Program-made: the position numbers and the translations under genes
Assembly (NCBI GenBank): GCA_964200185.2
Contig: CAXNAD020000271.1
Coordinates: 1 to 23,011, forward strand
Source: Choristocarpus tenellus KU-1152
Taxonomy: Eukaryota; Phaeophyceae
Reading direction: 5' to 3'
Length of the DNA: 23,011 nt
Part shown: piece after piece, positions 1 to 10,291 of the stretch
Numbering within the stretch: the stretch's first letter is position 1
How the letters are laid out: the number at the start of each line of letters is the position of its first letter
Notes under the pieces: model-generated
Databases searched by the model: none
What the model was told of the DNA's origin: nothing
Seen by the model: the letters and a program-made list of their open reading frames with translations, nothing else

Positions 1-81
1 CAAGTTATCCATTCTAATCCCCTTTTTTTAATTTAAACAAAAGTTGGGAAAAAAACCCCTCCGAATCCCCAAGCCCCCAAA

Positions 82-100
82 CCCCCCCCCCCCCCCCCCC
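82..100 (+). repeat. Poly-C homopolymer (19 C)
   Basis: An uninterrupted run of 19 C, followed by a second run of 12 C at 155-166. Lengths in such runs are error-prone in assemblies, and the complementary G runs could form G-quadruplexes. Confidence 0.95.
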
Positions 101-154
101 TCCCTCTCCCAACAGTTACTTTCAGTCTACATGCCATTTTTGAACGACCTCCAA

Positions 155-166
155 CCCCCCCCCCCC
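155..166 (+). repeat. Poly-C homopolymer (12 C)
   Basis: Second poly-C run in the same intron, 54 bases after the first one ends. Confidence 0.95.
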
Positions 167-449
167 TCGACTCTCAACGGTGCAAGTTTCTTTTTCTTTT
201 TCTTTTTGGAACTGCACCAGAAAAATATCATCTTCTTTAATCACCAGCAAAAGGCCCGTCAAAATGCAAGTATACACTGATTTGTGTGCTAACTGTCCTC
301 CATGTTGACACATCATACCTTTGTTATTCACTTGCCATCATACACCTGTACCACGTCATGTCATGCCACAATTTCTTCTGTGACACAAAAAGACTGAACT
401 GTGTATGTATTTTTTTCTTTGGGGTTGCCCGTTTCCTCGTGGGGTTCAG

Positions 450-3400
450 GAAGAATTTCGAACCGATTCGTCCCGACTTCAACCTGAGGACAAGGGCATG
501 TTCTTGAGACTAATCTCCTTCTTCATGTCTTTCCATCGACATCTGTACATGGTGGACACTAAACATGCCTCCACCGGTGGCCATGGGGGTGGTGGAGTTC
601 CCAAGTATGAGCTTGGGCATGTTTTAGAGACAATGGACATAATGACGTTTAATCTGATACTTAGGGAGGTGGAGGAGTCTATTGAAAGAAAAAACGGTCC
701 TCGTCTGGCAGAGTGTGTGTCAGCACTCAAAGAGATGGTGCAGATATTGGTAAGTGAATGCTGACGCTATTGATAATGGGTAGTCAAGAGTTACACTCGT
801 TCCCCTCAGTGTAGTTTATGCCTTGGTGAAGGGAAGGTTGACACACACTCTCAGCGTAGGTGGTACCAAGTTGCAAGGAAACACAATCAGTTTTACTCCT
901 GCTGTGGAGGTGATACTTGAATGTGATATTATGTTGGATTAATGAGGTACATGGTCAGTCCTTACATTGTGCCATCCCACTGTGCACCTCTTCCAGACAA
1001 TCTTGAACGAGTCCCCGGAGCAGGCACACCAGACTGTCGCCTTGGGTCTAATGTCCACCATATTCTATGCTGCAGAGCCTCTAGGTAAGGTTGCATTTAA
1101 ACTCCCATATTGCCCCTCCTCTCCACAGTCCATCTGGTCACTGTGTTTTATATTTGTACAAGAAGAAACTACGAGAAAGTCCTTTGTTGTGGAGTAAAAA
1201 TGAACACAAAAGTGGTCAGAATGACAATAACATAGCATGAGACAAAACTGATTGTATGTGCTCACAATTTTGGCAGCGGTATATTATGTGCTCGTCAAGT
1301 ATTAAATTGATCATATTCTTGAATTATATTGATCATATTCTTGAATTATGGATTCATTTCGGCAACCAAGCACTCCATCAACCTCCCCTCCCCACACACA
1401 TACACATTCCCTATGTTGTTTTGTAAAGACATGTAATCATTATCTTTTTTCACCCTGTTGGTTGTGTGTTCCCTTGTGATACAATACAGACAAGCTTCAA
1501 GACCTGGTCAGGCAGTGGCAACCATCAGCTCATCCCCGAAGCTATCTGTGTAACCTGATAGAGCTGGTTCACATCGTGCTCAAGGCCTTGGAGTGGTACA
1601 CTAAAGATAGGGCTATGGCCAAGTCTAGCAATAATGGGGAAGACGCAGCGAATGGTCTGACTGTAAAGTCCATGGTTGACAAGGATCTCATGGAGCGCCT
1701 GAGTGCTGCCAATGACTTTGACTTCCCTCGGTACTTGCGGAGGATAGCATCTAAGAAGTGAGCCAACCATGAGCATACATACACACTTTTTTGTATCAAC
1801 TTCCTAGCCCTTGCTGCTGTACTGTACACTACTGTACACTACTGGATGTGTGGCGGCTATGGTGTTTGTTGTGGCAAGCCTTGATTAAGCCATCTCTCTC
1901 ATACCCCTCTGCACCCCTTGATGACTCTACAGGACAGTACATATGTACACCAGTCTGCTGGAGCACTATGGCACTAACAGTGCCAAGACTAACCACTACA
2001 TCCTCTCCTTCTTCATGCGCCTATCCAACTACAAGGTGGGTCACAGCCATTATTGCCATTATCATTTTATACATTATCATTTTATACAATCCTGTATCCG
2101 TACACCTCTCTCATCCCTTAAAGATACACACCCTCAAAACCCTTCCAAGCTGAGAGTAGGTGCTGGTGTGGGTTTTGTCTGCAGAATGATGGATGCCCTT
2201 GTACCTTTTACCTTGTACCTTTTATGGGGAGACTTCTTTTCTTGTGAGATAATTTTTTTACTTCAGGTGTTGCTAACCAAAGTACCCATGCTTGAGCAGG
2301 TCAAAGGATCTGCGAGTGTCAAGCGTCAGGTGGATATTATGGAGGGGGAAGAGGCCAATAAGATTGAAAACGTGAGCCTGGAAGGCATGCTGTACAATGT
2401 GCACACACTTGGAGTGTTTCGGAAACTTCTGGATGACCCTCTGGCTCGTAAGCCAGCCTTTAAGCACCTCCAGCATTATGTCAGGTGATCCTTGACATGG
2501 CTTACCAAGGAGTAAATATACCTGGGCATACTTATGTATGCCAAAAACATGAGGGAGGTCTGAAGATACTCCTCTGTGCTGCCTTGAACCTACCCAGAAT
2601 TGTGGGACTAATTCATTTATGTACTACATGTACACCCTGTAAATATTAAATCTCAACAGGTTGTCATGTGGGAAGCTTGAGGCAAGCCCTCATAGAAGAT
2701 CAAGAAAATCAATTCCACATTTTGCAACTAGTGTGTAGGGTGTCACATCATGTCCAACATAATGAGGAGGCACTTTGATCTGATTAACCATTTTAAACTG
2801 AACATGAGTACCTGAAAATCAGTGTATACTGCGCCCATCTATATTGTGGACTTGTGATTGTCTCCAATGAGTCTGCTGTTGATACATCAATTACTGTAGT
2901 ACTTACAAGTGTCTTCATTGATACTGGACACCCACCATAGCAACCCTTTGGTTAAGTCCTGACTCTTCATTCCTTCATTTCCCATGTTATCAATAAATGA
3001 GAATGTGCCTAGGAGTTTGATCTACTCTGCAGTCTACATGCTTAGCATGAATGCCATGATTCATTATCAGTGATGAAATAACATAATGTATCCCTTCCTT
3101 TCATGTTGTGATGAAGTGTCAACACCCATGAGATGTTTCTGTCGACCTTTTTTTTTTCAAAGTTATTCTATTCCTGCTCCTCCCATCACCTGATCCTCTG
3201 TACTGTGTTGACCATACTTACAAACCTGTGTATTGAGGACATTGATGTTACTCTGACCTCTAGGATGACTATGTGTTTGTGATGTGATTCTTGACATCAA
3301 GATGCTCTATTTGTGCATACCTAATATACCTAATGTAATGTGTTGGAACATGTTTGTCAATACTCTACCCAATATACCTAATGTAATGTGTTGGAACATG

Positions 3401-5967
3401 TTTGTCAATACTTTACCCAATATACCTAATGTAATGTGTTGGAACATGTTTGTCCTGCAGTGCTACTGTTCGACACTTTGCAACCCTTGCATCCAGGAAT
3501 CACCTGGTCTTTGTGGAAGCTCTCATCCCACATTCTCATGGGCAAAATCACTGTGAGGCATTGCACAATGTCTACTGCTCTGTGGACGCCTTGAATGCTC
3601 ACATCGAGGTAGGTTGTATGAAACAAAATCGCGCAGACCCCAATATCAATGGATTGATCCATTGAACAGACTGTTTTTCTCTTTTCTCACCTCTAAATAG
3701 AAAAAAAGTGCATGTTTGACTTGTGGCAATGGGGAGTGCCTTAGTCACCAGATTGATTTCTGCCACTGCTCTTTGTGTTTGAAGAGTTGTGTAAGAAGCA
3801 CTTTTGTTCCTTGTCTTGAGGCATTGTACTTCATTAAACACAGTTATTACAGGCATTTGGGATGTATAAAAGCAGTTACTCTTGCTAAAAAGAACTGTTA
3901 ATAGGCTGACAATCCTACTGATCTATAAACATTGCCAAGCTATTGTACAGTTAAAGTACTTGGATTGGAAGGACTGGACCACTGTAAGTATTGGAATGTG
4001 ATGAGTTGACTTTGACCAGGTTCAGGTTATAATTTCTGCATGGGACAGGTGCACAATGGTACTACATCCTCTTTCACAGGACCCTAAGAGCACAAGTGTG
4101 AACTGAAGGAGATGTGACAAACTATATTCATTTGATGAGGGGTACATGTTTGGGACATGAGGGCAATAGAGCCAGTCAAAAAAACCAATAGGAGAGTATC
4201 ATCTCTAGAAACTAATACATGTCTTTCCCTTGCTGGACAAAACACACTCAGTAGTCATCCAAATTCTAAGCATACTGGCTGTCAAATATCCCATAGGCTA
4301 TTTCGAGTCTTTGTACATAGAGGGACAGGTTTGGGTCAACATTCAACGTCAAGTGCTTGTACTCTAATCAAAACTTTGTCATGTTTTGATGGGGTTGGGT
4401 AGACATTACTGTGTAGGTTGTTTGTCATACAATTCACACTGTGATATGAATATTGTGGGACTATTTGTACCTCTTTTTGGTGAATAATAATGAGTAGCAG
4501 CAAAGTCAAACAAAAAAAGAAAGCATCACTGATGACCCTCCCCTGTCCACTGTTGTTTCTCCTTGAAATTTTTTATTTGAAAGGAATCGATTCCTATCAA
4601 GAACAAGAAGAAAAGGACTAAGAGGTCGTGTGATAGCGATAGTGATAGTGATGCTCACAGTGAAAACAGCATTTCAAGTGATGAAGGTGGTGTCAGTACC
4701 AGGGGGGGGAAGGAACCACACAATGGTTGGGACCCTCACCCATCGAACACCAAGGGCAGAGATGAATCTGGTGTGTCAATGGACGTGGAGGATGAGAGTG
4801 AAGAGGAGTGGGGGGAAGAAGATGACCAAGACAAGGGTGGGGACAGCAGTATAAATGACAGTAAGCAGGGGCATGTAGGCAAGGCTAGCAAGACCAAGGG
4901 GGCAAGACAAATACCTGGGAGCAGCGGTGTCATGGGGTCAAAGAGTGGAAAAAAGTGTGCCCCAAGGTGGACAGAGGAGGTAGGTTCTAACTCTCTGGAC
5001 TGGTGCATCCGGAGATTCCAGTCCATTTTGTTTCTGCGTACTGCAAATCCTGTTGATGGGTTTGAGGAAAAGGCGCAAATTTGTAGAGTTGAAATATTGT
5101 TGACTGTAGTTTGATTCAACATAGAAATTGGGGTATCCATGTATGGGAATGTAAACATTCCAGATTATGATAGTTTGCTCTGCATCACCACTTGAATGAG
5201 CAGGAAGATGACTTCCTTCGAGAGCAGTATCCCATCTATGCAGAAGCAGACAGTGTATTTGCAGTTCTTGGTGCTGATGATCTCATGGAGAAACATGAGC
5301 GCACCACAGAGCAGATCCAACGCCGTGTGAAGAGGTTAGGGCTCACGGCACTGGCTTCCAAGATGGAAGAGGAAGATGTGGATGGGCATGAAAGTGATGG
5401 AGAGGCAGGAAATGGTACACCTTCCGGACCATCATCGACACCATCATCGACAACAAAAGGTCAAGGAGAGGTGAAGCCCACCACCTTTGATCAAGGTCCT
5501 GTGATGGGGAGTGAGATAGATAAGGACCCTAAGAACGGCACAGGACACTCTAAAGTTCGGCAGATTGTACGCAAGAACAGAGGCGAGAGTGGAGAAGACT
5601 CTGACTCTGATGGACTTTTTAAGATGGGAGAGGTGAGATACGAGGAAAAATATATGTATGGGTCAAAAACGGGCGCAGGCACACACACCGCCAGATACTT
5701 TGACCGTATGGCTATCTGTAAAGGATACAGGTAGCTGTAGGAGCTACCAATAGAATTTTTTTGCCCTGATAGAAGACAAAGGTACATTATGATGCAAAAT
5801 AACTCGCCTCTGCTTTGCATTCTTTTGGCATTACTTTCTTACTAATAACCTCTCTTCACCGGCAGGGTAATGACGCCGGAGAGGACAACATGGTGCTGGG
5901 AGGGAGTGCCAAAGATCTGCATCAGTTCTTGAAGAGGGCAATTTTTGAGGACAGTGATGATGACTGA
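450..5967 (+). CDS. TIMELESS: TIMELESS (Timeout/Tof1/Swi1 family), 3' part, nine exons
   Basis: Replication-fork protection protein; in animals it pairs with TIPIN and supports checkpoint signalling and cohesion in the nucleus. Exons read by splice sites: 450-749, 997-1084, 1490-1757, 1933-2035, 2267-2484, 3461-3608, 4584-4979, 5204-5632, 5866-5967 (stop TGA). Phases match at every junction, giving 683 aa. Residues 1-375 follow the helical Timeless core: a SFFMSFHRH segment at the start, SLLEHYGTNSAKTNHYI around residue 225, and RHFATLAS around 330. Residues 376-507 are an acidic, Ser/Asp-rich linker with basic patches. APRWTEE (501-507) joined to EDDFLREQYPIY (508-519), then RRVKRLGL, matches the Myb-like region that binds PARP1 in the human protein. 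The C-terminus LKRAIFEDSDDD is acidic, as in other family members. It is the fork-protection (Timeout) type, by the Myb-like region and acidic tail, rather than insect circadian Tim. The N-terminus is missing only because the window begins inside the gene. Confidence 0.9.
1306..1349 (+). repeat. 22-bp perfect tandem duplication
   Basis: Two identical adjacent copies (1306-1327 and 1328-1349) beginning attgatcatattcttg, in the TIMELESS intron at 1085-1489. Confidence 0.95.
1821..1844 (+). repeat. 10-bp tandem repeat, 2.4 copies
   Basis: Unit actgtacact, in the short TIMELESS intron at 1758-1932. Confidence 0.9.
2058..2087 (+). repeat. 15-bp perfect tandem duplication
   Basis: Unit attatcattttatac repeated twice, just inside the TIMELESS intron that begins at 2036. 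Confidence 0.95.
2197..2224 (+). repeat. 14-bp perfect tandem duplication
   Basis: Unit ccttgtacctttta repeated twice, in the same intron as the 15-bp duplication and 43 bases upstream of the next exon. Confidence 0.95.
2485..3460 (+). other. TIMELESS intron, 976 bp
   Basis: No exon can be supported between the donor at 2485 (gtgatc, a weak match) and the acceptor tgtcctgcag ending at 3460. It contains a T run near 3150 and the 48-bp minisatellite at its 3' end. Confidence 0.8.
3323..3454 (+). repeat. 48-bp minisatellite, about 2.75 copies, against a splice acceptor
   Basis: Copies start at 3323, 3371 and 3419, each with aatatacctaatgtaatgtg. Copies 1 and 2 differ by one base (ctctaccc and ctttaccc). 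The third is truncated after tgtttgtc at 3454, six bases before the end of the acceptor of the exon at 3461. Confidence 0.95.
3609..4583 (+). other. TIMELESS intron, 975 bp
   Basis: Lies between donor gtaggt at 3609 and acceptor tttgaaag ending at 4583. Short open frames (for example a Cys-rich one at 3716-3901) have no recognisable homology and no convincing splice sites. Nothing else is seen. Confidence 0.75.
5429..5452 (+). repeat. 12-bp in-frame duplication inside TIMELESS coding sequence
   Basis: Unit ccatcatcgaca twice in exon 5204-5632. Its length keeps the reading frame and duplicates a Pro-Ser-Ser-Thr type segment in the disordered, Ser/Thr-rich linker. Confidence 0.9.
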
Positions 5968-6469
5968 GTGAACGAGTTACGTGAATGAATAGTGTTGCTT
6001 TAGCCAACTGCAAGTGCGTCAACCATCGAGTAGATGGATAGACAAGGTTGCGATCAAAATATCACCACAAATAGAACTCGATGGTGATACTGTTTTTTTT
6101 GTTGTATTATTAATGTGTGTGCGCGCGTGTTTGTGTCTGTGTCTGTCCCTTTTAACATAGAGTGATCTCAATTATCAGATAAGGTGCTTGCCAAGGAAAA
6201 ATTCCTCGCCGTACGAAGTCCTTGGATCCAGCTGAGTCCGGATAAGTGCAGCATACTCTTGCGGACCCCTTTCCTTCTCTCTACCTCATTCGTCGGATAT
6301 CGTGCTAGCCCTGTCACGGAGATATAGGCGGAGGGGATGAAGAGTGGGCTGTTGTCGCAGAACAGACAAATTATAGTTGATCGCGACCAGAGATAGATTC
6401 AACTGCACGGTGACACTACGATATATATCTGGACCAAGAGCCCGTCGGGCATGAGTTGAATCAGCAGAT
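5968..6469. other. Convergent intergenic region between TIMELESS and HSPE1
   Basis: About 500 bp shared by the two 3' ends. It holds a T run at about 6091 and a TG/CG dinucleotide-rich tract at about 6114-6146. I see no canonical AATAAA on either strand close to the stops, so the 3' UTR limits cannot be set. Confidence 0.6.
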
Positions 6470-7016
6470 TCAAGTGCTTACCTCGAATTTTCCCAGAATA
6501 TCTTCATCCCGGAACAGGCTGTACTCCTCATCACCCAACTTGAGTGTTTGTCCACCGTACTCAGGCAACAGCACCGTGTCGCCAACACTCACGTTGACCG
6601 GAACCTTAGTGCCAGATTCCGTAAACCTTCCCGGTCCCACTGCCACTACCTGAGCTTCATTCGTCTTGCCTACCGAGCTATCAGGAAGGTAAACACCTCC
6701 AGCAGTCTGGAAAGCACAAAAAGGTAACGGAGTAAACAGTAAAGACTTCGTGGGTTCATCTCACAAACAACCTCGTTGCTTGGAAGCAAAAATCTCAATA
6801 ACTACAGATAGAACTACGATGTCATACCTGAGACTGCGCAATCATTCGCTTCACGAGGACACGGTCCGCCAAGGGAGCGAGCTTCCTGATCAGAGACTGA
6901 AAAAGTAAGGGCAGCACAACCACCGACGACAGGCTATGAGGACTTGAAAGAAAGGGATGGTACGATGTAAGCGATGTGCCTTGTCACAACTTCAATTCCA
7001 AACTAACACTCACCAT
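6470..7016 (-). CDS. HSPE1: HSPE1, mitochondrial 10-kDa chaperonin (Hsp10), three exons, complete
   Basis: Co-chaperonin that caps the Hsp60 folding chamber in the mitochondrial matrix as a heptameric ring. Exons on the minus strand: 7014-7016 (ATG only), 6828-6896, 6706-6470. Together they give exactly 102 aa, the length of human HSPE1. Family marks: LAPLADRVLVKR near the N-terminus, mobile loop with GGVYLP at 27-32, VVAVGPG at 44-50, VGDTVLLPEYGG at 65-76, and SLFRDEDILGKF at 87-98. As in other Hsp10s there is no obvious cleaved presequence. Translation ends FEVST, reading through a good donor-like GAG|GTAAGC at 6482/6481; splicing there to a short extra 3' exon cannot be excluded, but the 102-aa length favours termination at 6470-6472. 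It is convergent with TIMELESS and divergent from the ENO4-like gene. Confidence 0.94.
7014..7016 (-). other. HSPE1: HSPE1 coding exon 1 contains only the start codon
   Basis: The sequence reads ATG|GTGAGTG on the minus strand, a near-perfect donor directly after the initiator codon. The next exon begins at 6896 after an acceptor ending in ttttcag. Translation without this exon would lack a start, and the joined N-terminus MSLIRKLAPLADRVLV fits the family. Confidence 0.85.
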
Positions 7017-7321
7017 AATTTCAATCTGTGGGACGTTTAAGCGTAGATGTAAGACGTCGTGCTTTTCTCTAAGTCACAGGAAGTTCTATGGTCAAGTCTC
7101 GAAGACTGCTTACCCTACAAGTTGCGTACACACACGCCTGTTCGTTTAATACAAACCTGTAATGTGTCTAAATAATAATATGAATTATTGGGTGAAACTG
7201 CTAAAACTGGCTCTAGTGTGGAAAAAACTAAGAAATATATACCTACATTTTGTGCATCAATATCCTATCAAGAGAAAATAAAAGCGTTCTTGTTGTGTGT
7301 GTGTATATTTTATCGATAAGA
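7017..7321. promoter_or_regulatory. Putative bidirectional promoter between HSPE1 and the ENO4-like gene
   Basis: Only 305 bp separate the two divergent start codons, so the core promoters and both 5' UTRs must lie here unless further upstream 5' non-coding exons exist. I looked for a perfect heat-shock element (nGAAnnTTCn) and did not find one; gaagttc near 7080 has the half-sites spaced one base too close. A gacgtc core, part of a CRE-like site, occurs near 7051. Transcription starts are not determinable. Confidence 0.55.
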
Positions 7322-10291
7322 ATGGCGACCGACCAAGAGGAGAGACGTGAAATCGAGGCATACCTTGACCAACACAACCTCCAAGCTTTCTTGGGAGACG
7401 CGGTAAATGACGTGGTGAAAGAAAGAGCAGAAGACCCCCTCGTAAGCCTTGCCGATGCCTTGAGGGCGTCATCGAAGGCTGCACGACAGATTCTTAGAGT
7501 GGTAGCGAGGCAGGTTTTTAACACCGAGGCGCTTCCAGCGCTGGAAGTGGAAATCGCCACAAGTCTGGTGAGGGTATGGAGTGGAGGTCTGCAGTGTAAT
7601 GTGGACAACCTCAACAGATAATTTTGGTATAGCCAACTAGTCCCAGGCAGGGTCAGCATTTTACGGACGAACGACTTGCACTTAGTAGTGGGGATATCCA
7701 AAGATCACAGCGTGTCATCCTAAAGCGGACACGACCGCCAATACAACTTCACTTTTAATGCCTGCTGCGCCTGCTTTAATTTCTCTGACCATGTATGTGC
7801 TGTAAGTTGAGGATTGTACGACTGAAAAATACTCTCCAATATTATTACATTACACTTAATAGTATACATAAACTATATCCACTCCCCCTGACCGTGTTGG
7901 CAGTTGTGTTGAGAATTTCTCTTGTTAGTCCTATCATATATCGGTATGCTTTATTCAATTGTTTTCCTCCCTCCTCCTATGTGTCTTTGTATCCCTCTGT
8001 GATACTCAAGCTTGGTTGGTTGGGACTTTCGTTATTAAATGACGATGTTCTCTGTATGTTACTGTTGATCCTCCTTCCCAGTGAGTGGGTCCTGTCTGAG
8101 GGTGTGAACCAACTATTGATTATGATGTTTGCCGTATGTCAATAGTATTATTTTTCCCTTGGTTTTTATGCGCCTTAGTTTTTAACTTCTTCCATTTGCC
8201 TTGATGTTTGTATTATTGTATGTTCTTCCTTTCTTTGTACAAGTACTACATACTATAGGTCTTTCAGTGTTTTCTCTCTGACGACAAGCAAAGTTGAAAA
8301 TAGGACCTTTCGAGCAGGCAAGCCGCCTGCTAATGAACTAAATTCCCGATTTTTTCCGAGAAATAAGATGTCAGCAGCAGTATGGCGTTAAGAAAGTTAC
8401 CTCTAATAGCATACGTGAATATATATCATTGTTTCCTCCCTGACACATCTGCTAAATGACAGAGGGCATAACAATAAGAATACATTGACTGTACCATCAA
8501 CGGTTTCTTGTGCAGTCATACCGAATCATTGACTAAACCTCAACCCTATCATAAATGCTACCACAAGAGTGATTAGACCGGAGTATAAATAAATATATGA
8601 TAATAATGATAATAAAGTAGTAATATCTATCTAACATAAACGGCAGGGTTGCACCACCACTGCACATAATCTCTCCAACACTTAACTGCATCATCACCCT
8701 CTACATTAATTCATGCTAGCTAAATAATTTGATCTTCATGCAAAACCATGCTGTCAAGGGTATCTTCAGAGCAGCTGTAAGTTCGGGTCCGTTTGATGGT
8801 ATTGAGACAAACCATGAGGGAAAGGGTATGCTGCAGGCAGTTGAATGTGTTCACACAGTGCTTGCTGAAAAGCTGGTAGGGAAGGACCCCACCCAGCAGG
8901 GTTTGTTGGACCAGCTTCTACTGCAGGAGCCTGGCACACCTGCAAATGCTGTGTTGGCCACATCAATGGCATGCTGCAAGGCAGGCGCCAAGCACTGTGG
9001 GGTGGAGGTCTTTGATCATATATCATTGCTCGCAAACATTTCTGAGGGTGGTGTTGCCTTGCCGGTAGTCAGCATAATAAACGGGGGTGAGCTGGCTCCT
9101 GGTAACCTATGGGTACAGGTGAGATTGTGAAATCTAGGCATACACACATGCAGTCACTTTCATTTCATCAAAGGCAAATGGAGCACACCAACACCAAACA
9201 AGCTTATCGATCATAGGACTCACTCTTCCAAACCATTTATTTCTTTTTCACCGAAGGTTTGAGTCTACACTATGGGACGAGTTAGGCAAACTAACCCTAA
9301 CCCTTCAACATTTTTCAATCATGCCTTCACATCTCAGGATATCCTCCTTGTGCCAATCAAGGCAACATCAACACTGTCCTGCTTGAACATGTTCAGCAAA
9401 GTGCACCGGACCATAGCTAAAGTTGCACAAGAGGAGGGCCAAACACTCAACCGCGGGCCACGAGGAGGGTTTAGCAGCAGTAATGGTAGTTTCGATGACC
9501 TCGTAGAGTGTGTCCTCACAGCAATCACAAACAGTGGCTTTAAAGGACAATTGGGTCTTGCAATAGATGTCCATGCATCCCGTCTAGTCACCAATGCCAC
9601 TGACAATACAACACAACATGATGGTCAATTCTATGACCTATCAAAGTTCAATCCCACCAAGCCTGCTACTACTACAACTGCAAGTGACTTGATGGACACA
9701 TACATAGAATGGTTAAGGAAATACCCTATTGTGACAATTGTGGAGCCTTTTGCGGCTATACATTCACAAGCTGCCAAAGATCTACTTGCCAAGGGTCAAG
9801 AGCAATTGAGAGAACAGCTAAGAGAAGCTCAAGTCAGCGCAGAGGATGGCAAAGGTACAACAGATTTGACACCAGAGGAAGTACCTAAGGGTGCATGTAA
9901 TGCATGTGGATTAGGTGGGGACCCCACATGCTTTCTCCAGGTTGTAGCTGATGCTGGTGTGAAAAGCATTGGTGACATCAATCTTGCCAACGATCAACGC
10001 ATTGCAAACACCCTCCTTCTGACAATCAGAAAAGGCTTAACAGTCTCAGGCTGTATAGCACTTGCTGCCAAGGCCCGGGATCTAGGGTGGGGAGTTGTTG
10101 TTGCTGGTACAGATCACATGGAAAAAACTCATGATACTTTTGTGGCAGATTTGGCTACAGGATTAAAGGCGGGCCAAGTGCACCTTGGTGGAATGGGGTC
10201 TGCAGCAGCACTCATGACATGCTGCCAAATGATGAGGGGAGAGGAAAACGGTGTAATGTATCTCGGAAAAACATTTCGGTCATGTGGATGA
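7322..10291 (+). CDS. ENO4: Enolase-like protein with N-terminal Dpy-30/RIIa-type helix (ENO4 family), three exons
   Basis: Exons 7322-7567, 8759-9118 and 9338-10291 (TGA), all phase 0, 519 aa. Residues about 10-48 (EIEAYLDQHNLQAFLGDAVN then EDPLVSLADALR) resemble the Dpy-30/RIIa dimerisation region of ENO4, a flagellum-associated enolase-like protein needed in mouse sperm. The rest is enolase-like: RQVFNTEALPALEVEI (barrel entry), GIFRAAVSSG, NAVLATSMACCKAGA, VVSIINGG, LGLAIDVHASRL, KYPIVTIVEPF, IGDINLAND, GWGVVVAG, DTFVADLATGLKAGQ. Most catalytic residues of true enolases look replaced: E210-equivalent is R244, K343 is T431, K394 is H484, E293 is V337; D279 and D415 remain. An insert of roughly 50 charged residues lies between about 345 and 400. 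It is shorter than my recollection of human ENO4 (about 628 aa). The exon 2 start is the least certain junction; an in-frame AG at 8718-8719 would add 13 residues. Confidence 0.85.
7568..8758 (+). other. ENO4-like intron 1, about 1.2 kb
   Basis: Bounded by donor gtgagg at 7568 and acceptor tgctgtcaag ending at 8758. AT-rich, with TAA/GAT-rich simple sequence near 8590-8630. The open frame at 7795-8145 has no recognisable domain and is hydrophobic by composition; no exon is supported. Confidence 0.75.

Larger units (their letters stand above)
1..449. other. Intron sequence upstream of the first visible TIMELESS exon
   Basis: No coding exon can be supported here. The stretch contains two poly-C runs, a TTTTTC-rich tract near 188-209, and a pyrimidine-rich region ending in the AG at 448-449 that serves the exon starting at 450. 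The proline-rich open frame across the poly-C runs is a low-complexity artefact. It is read as the 3' part of a TIMELESS intron whose 5' end is outside the window. Confidence 0.6.

Noticed and set aside
44-280. Proline-rich plus-strand open frame
   Set aside because: Generated by poly-C runs, with no family resemblance and no splice continuity with TIMELESS.
6456-6653. Plus-strand open frame of 65 codons
   Set aside because: Antisense shadow of HSPE1 exon 3.
7050-7100. Heat-shock element in the HSPE1 promoter (gaagttc)
   Set aside because: The GAA and TTC half-sites are separated by one base, not two, and no neighbouring repeats of nGAAn were found.
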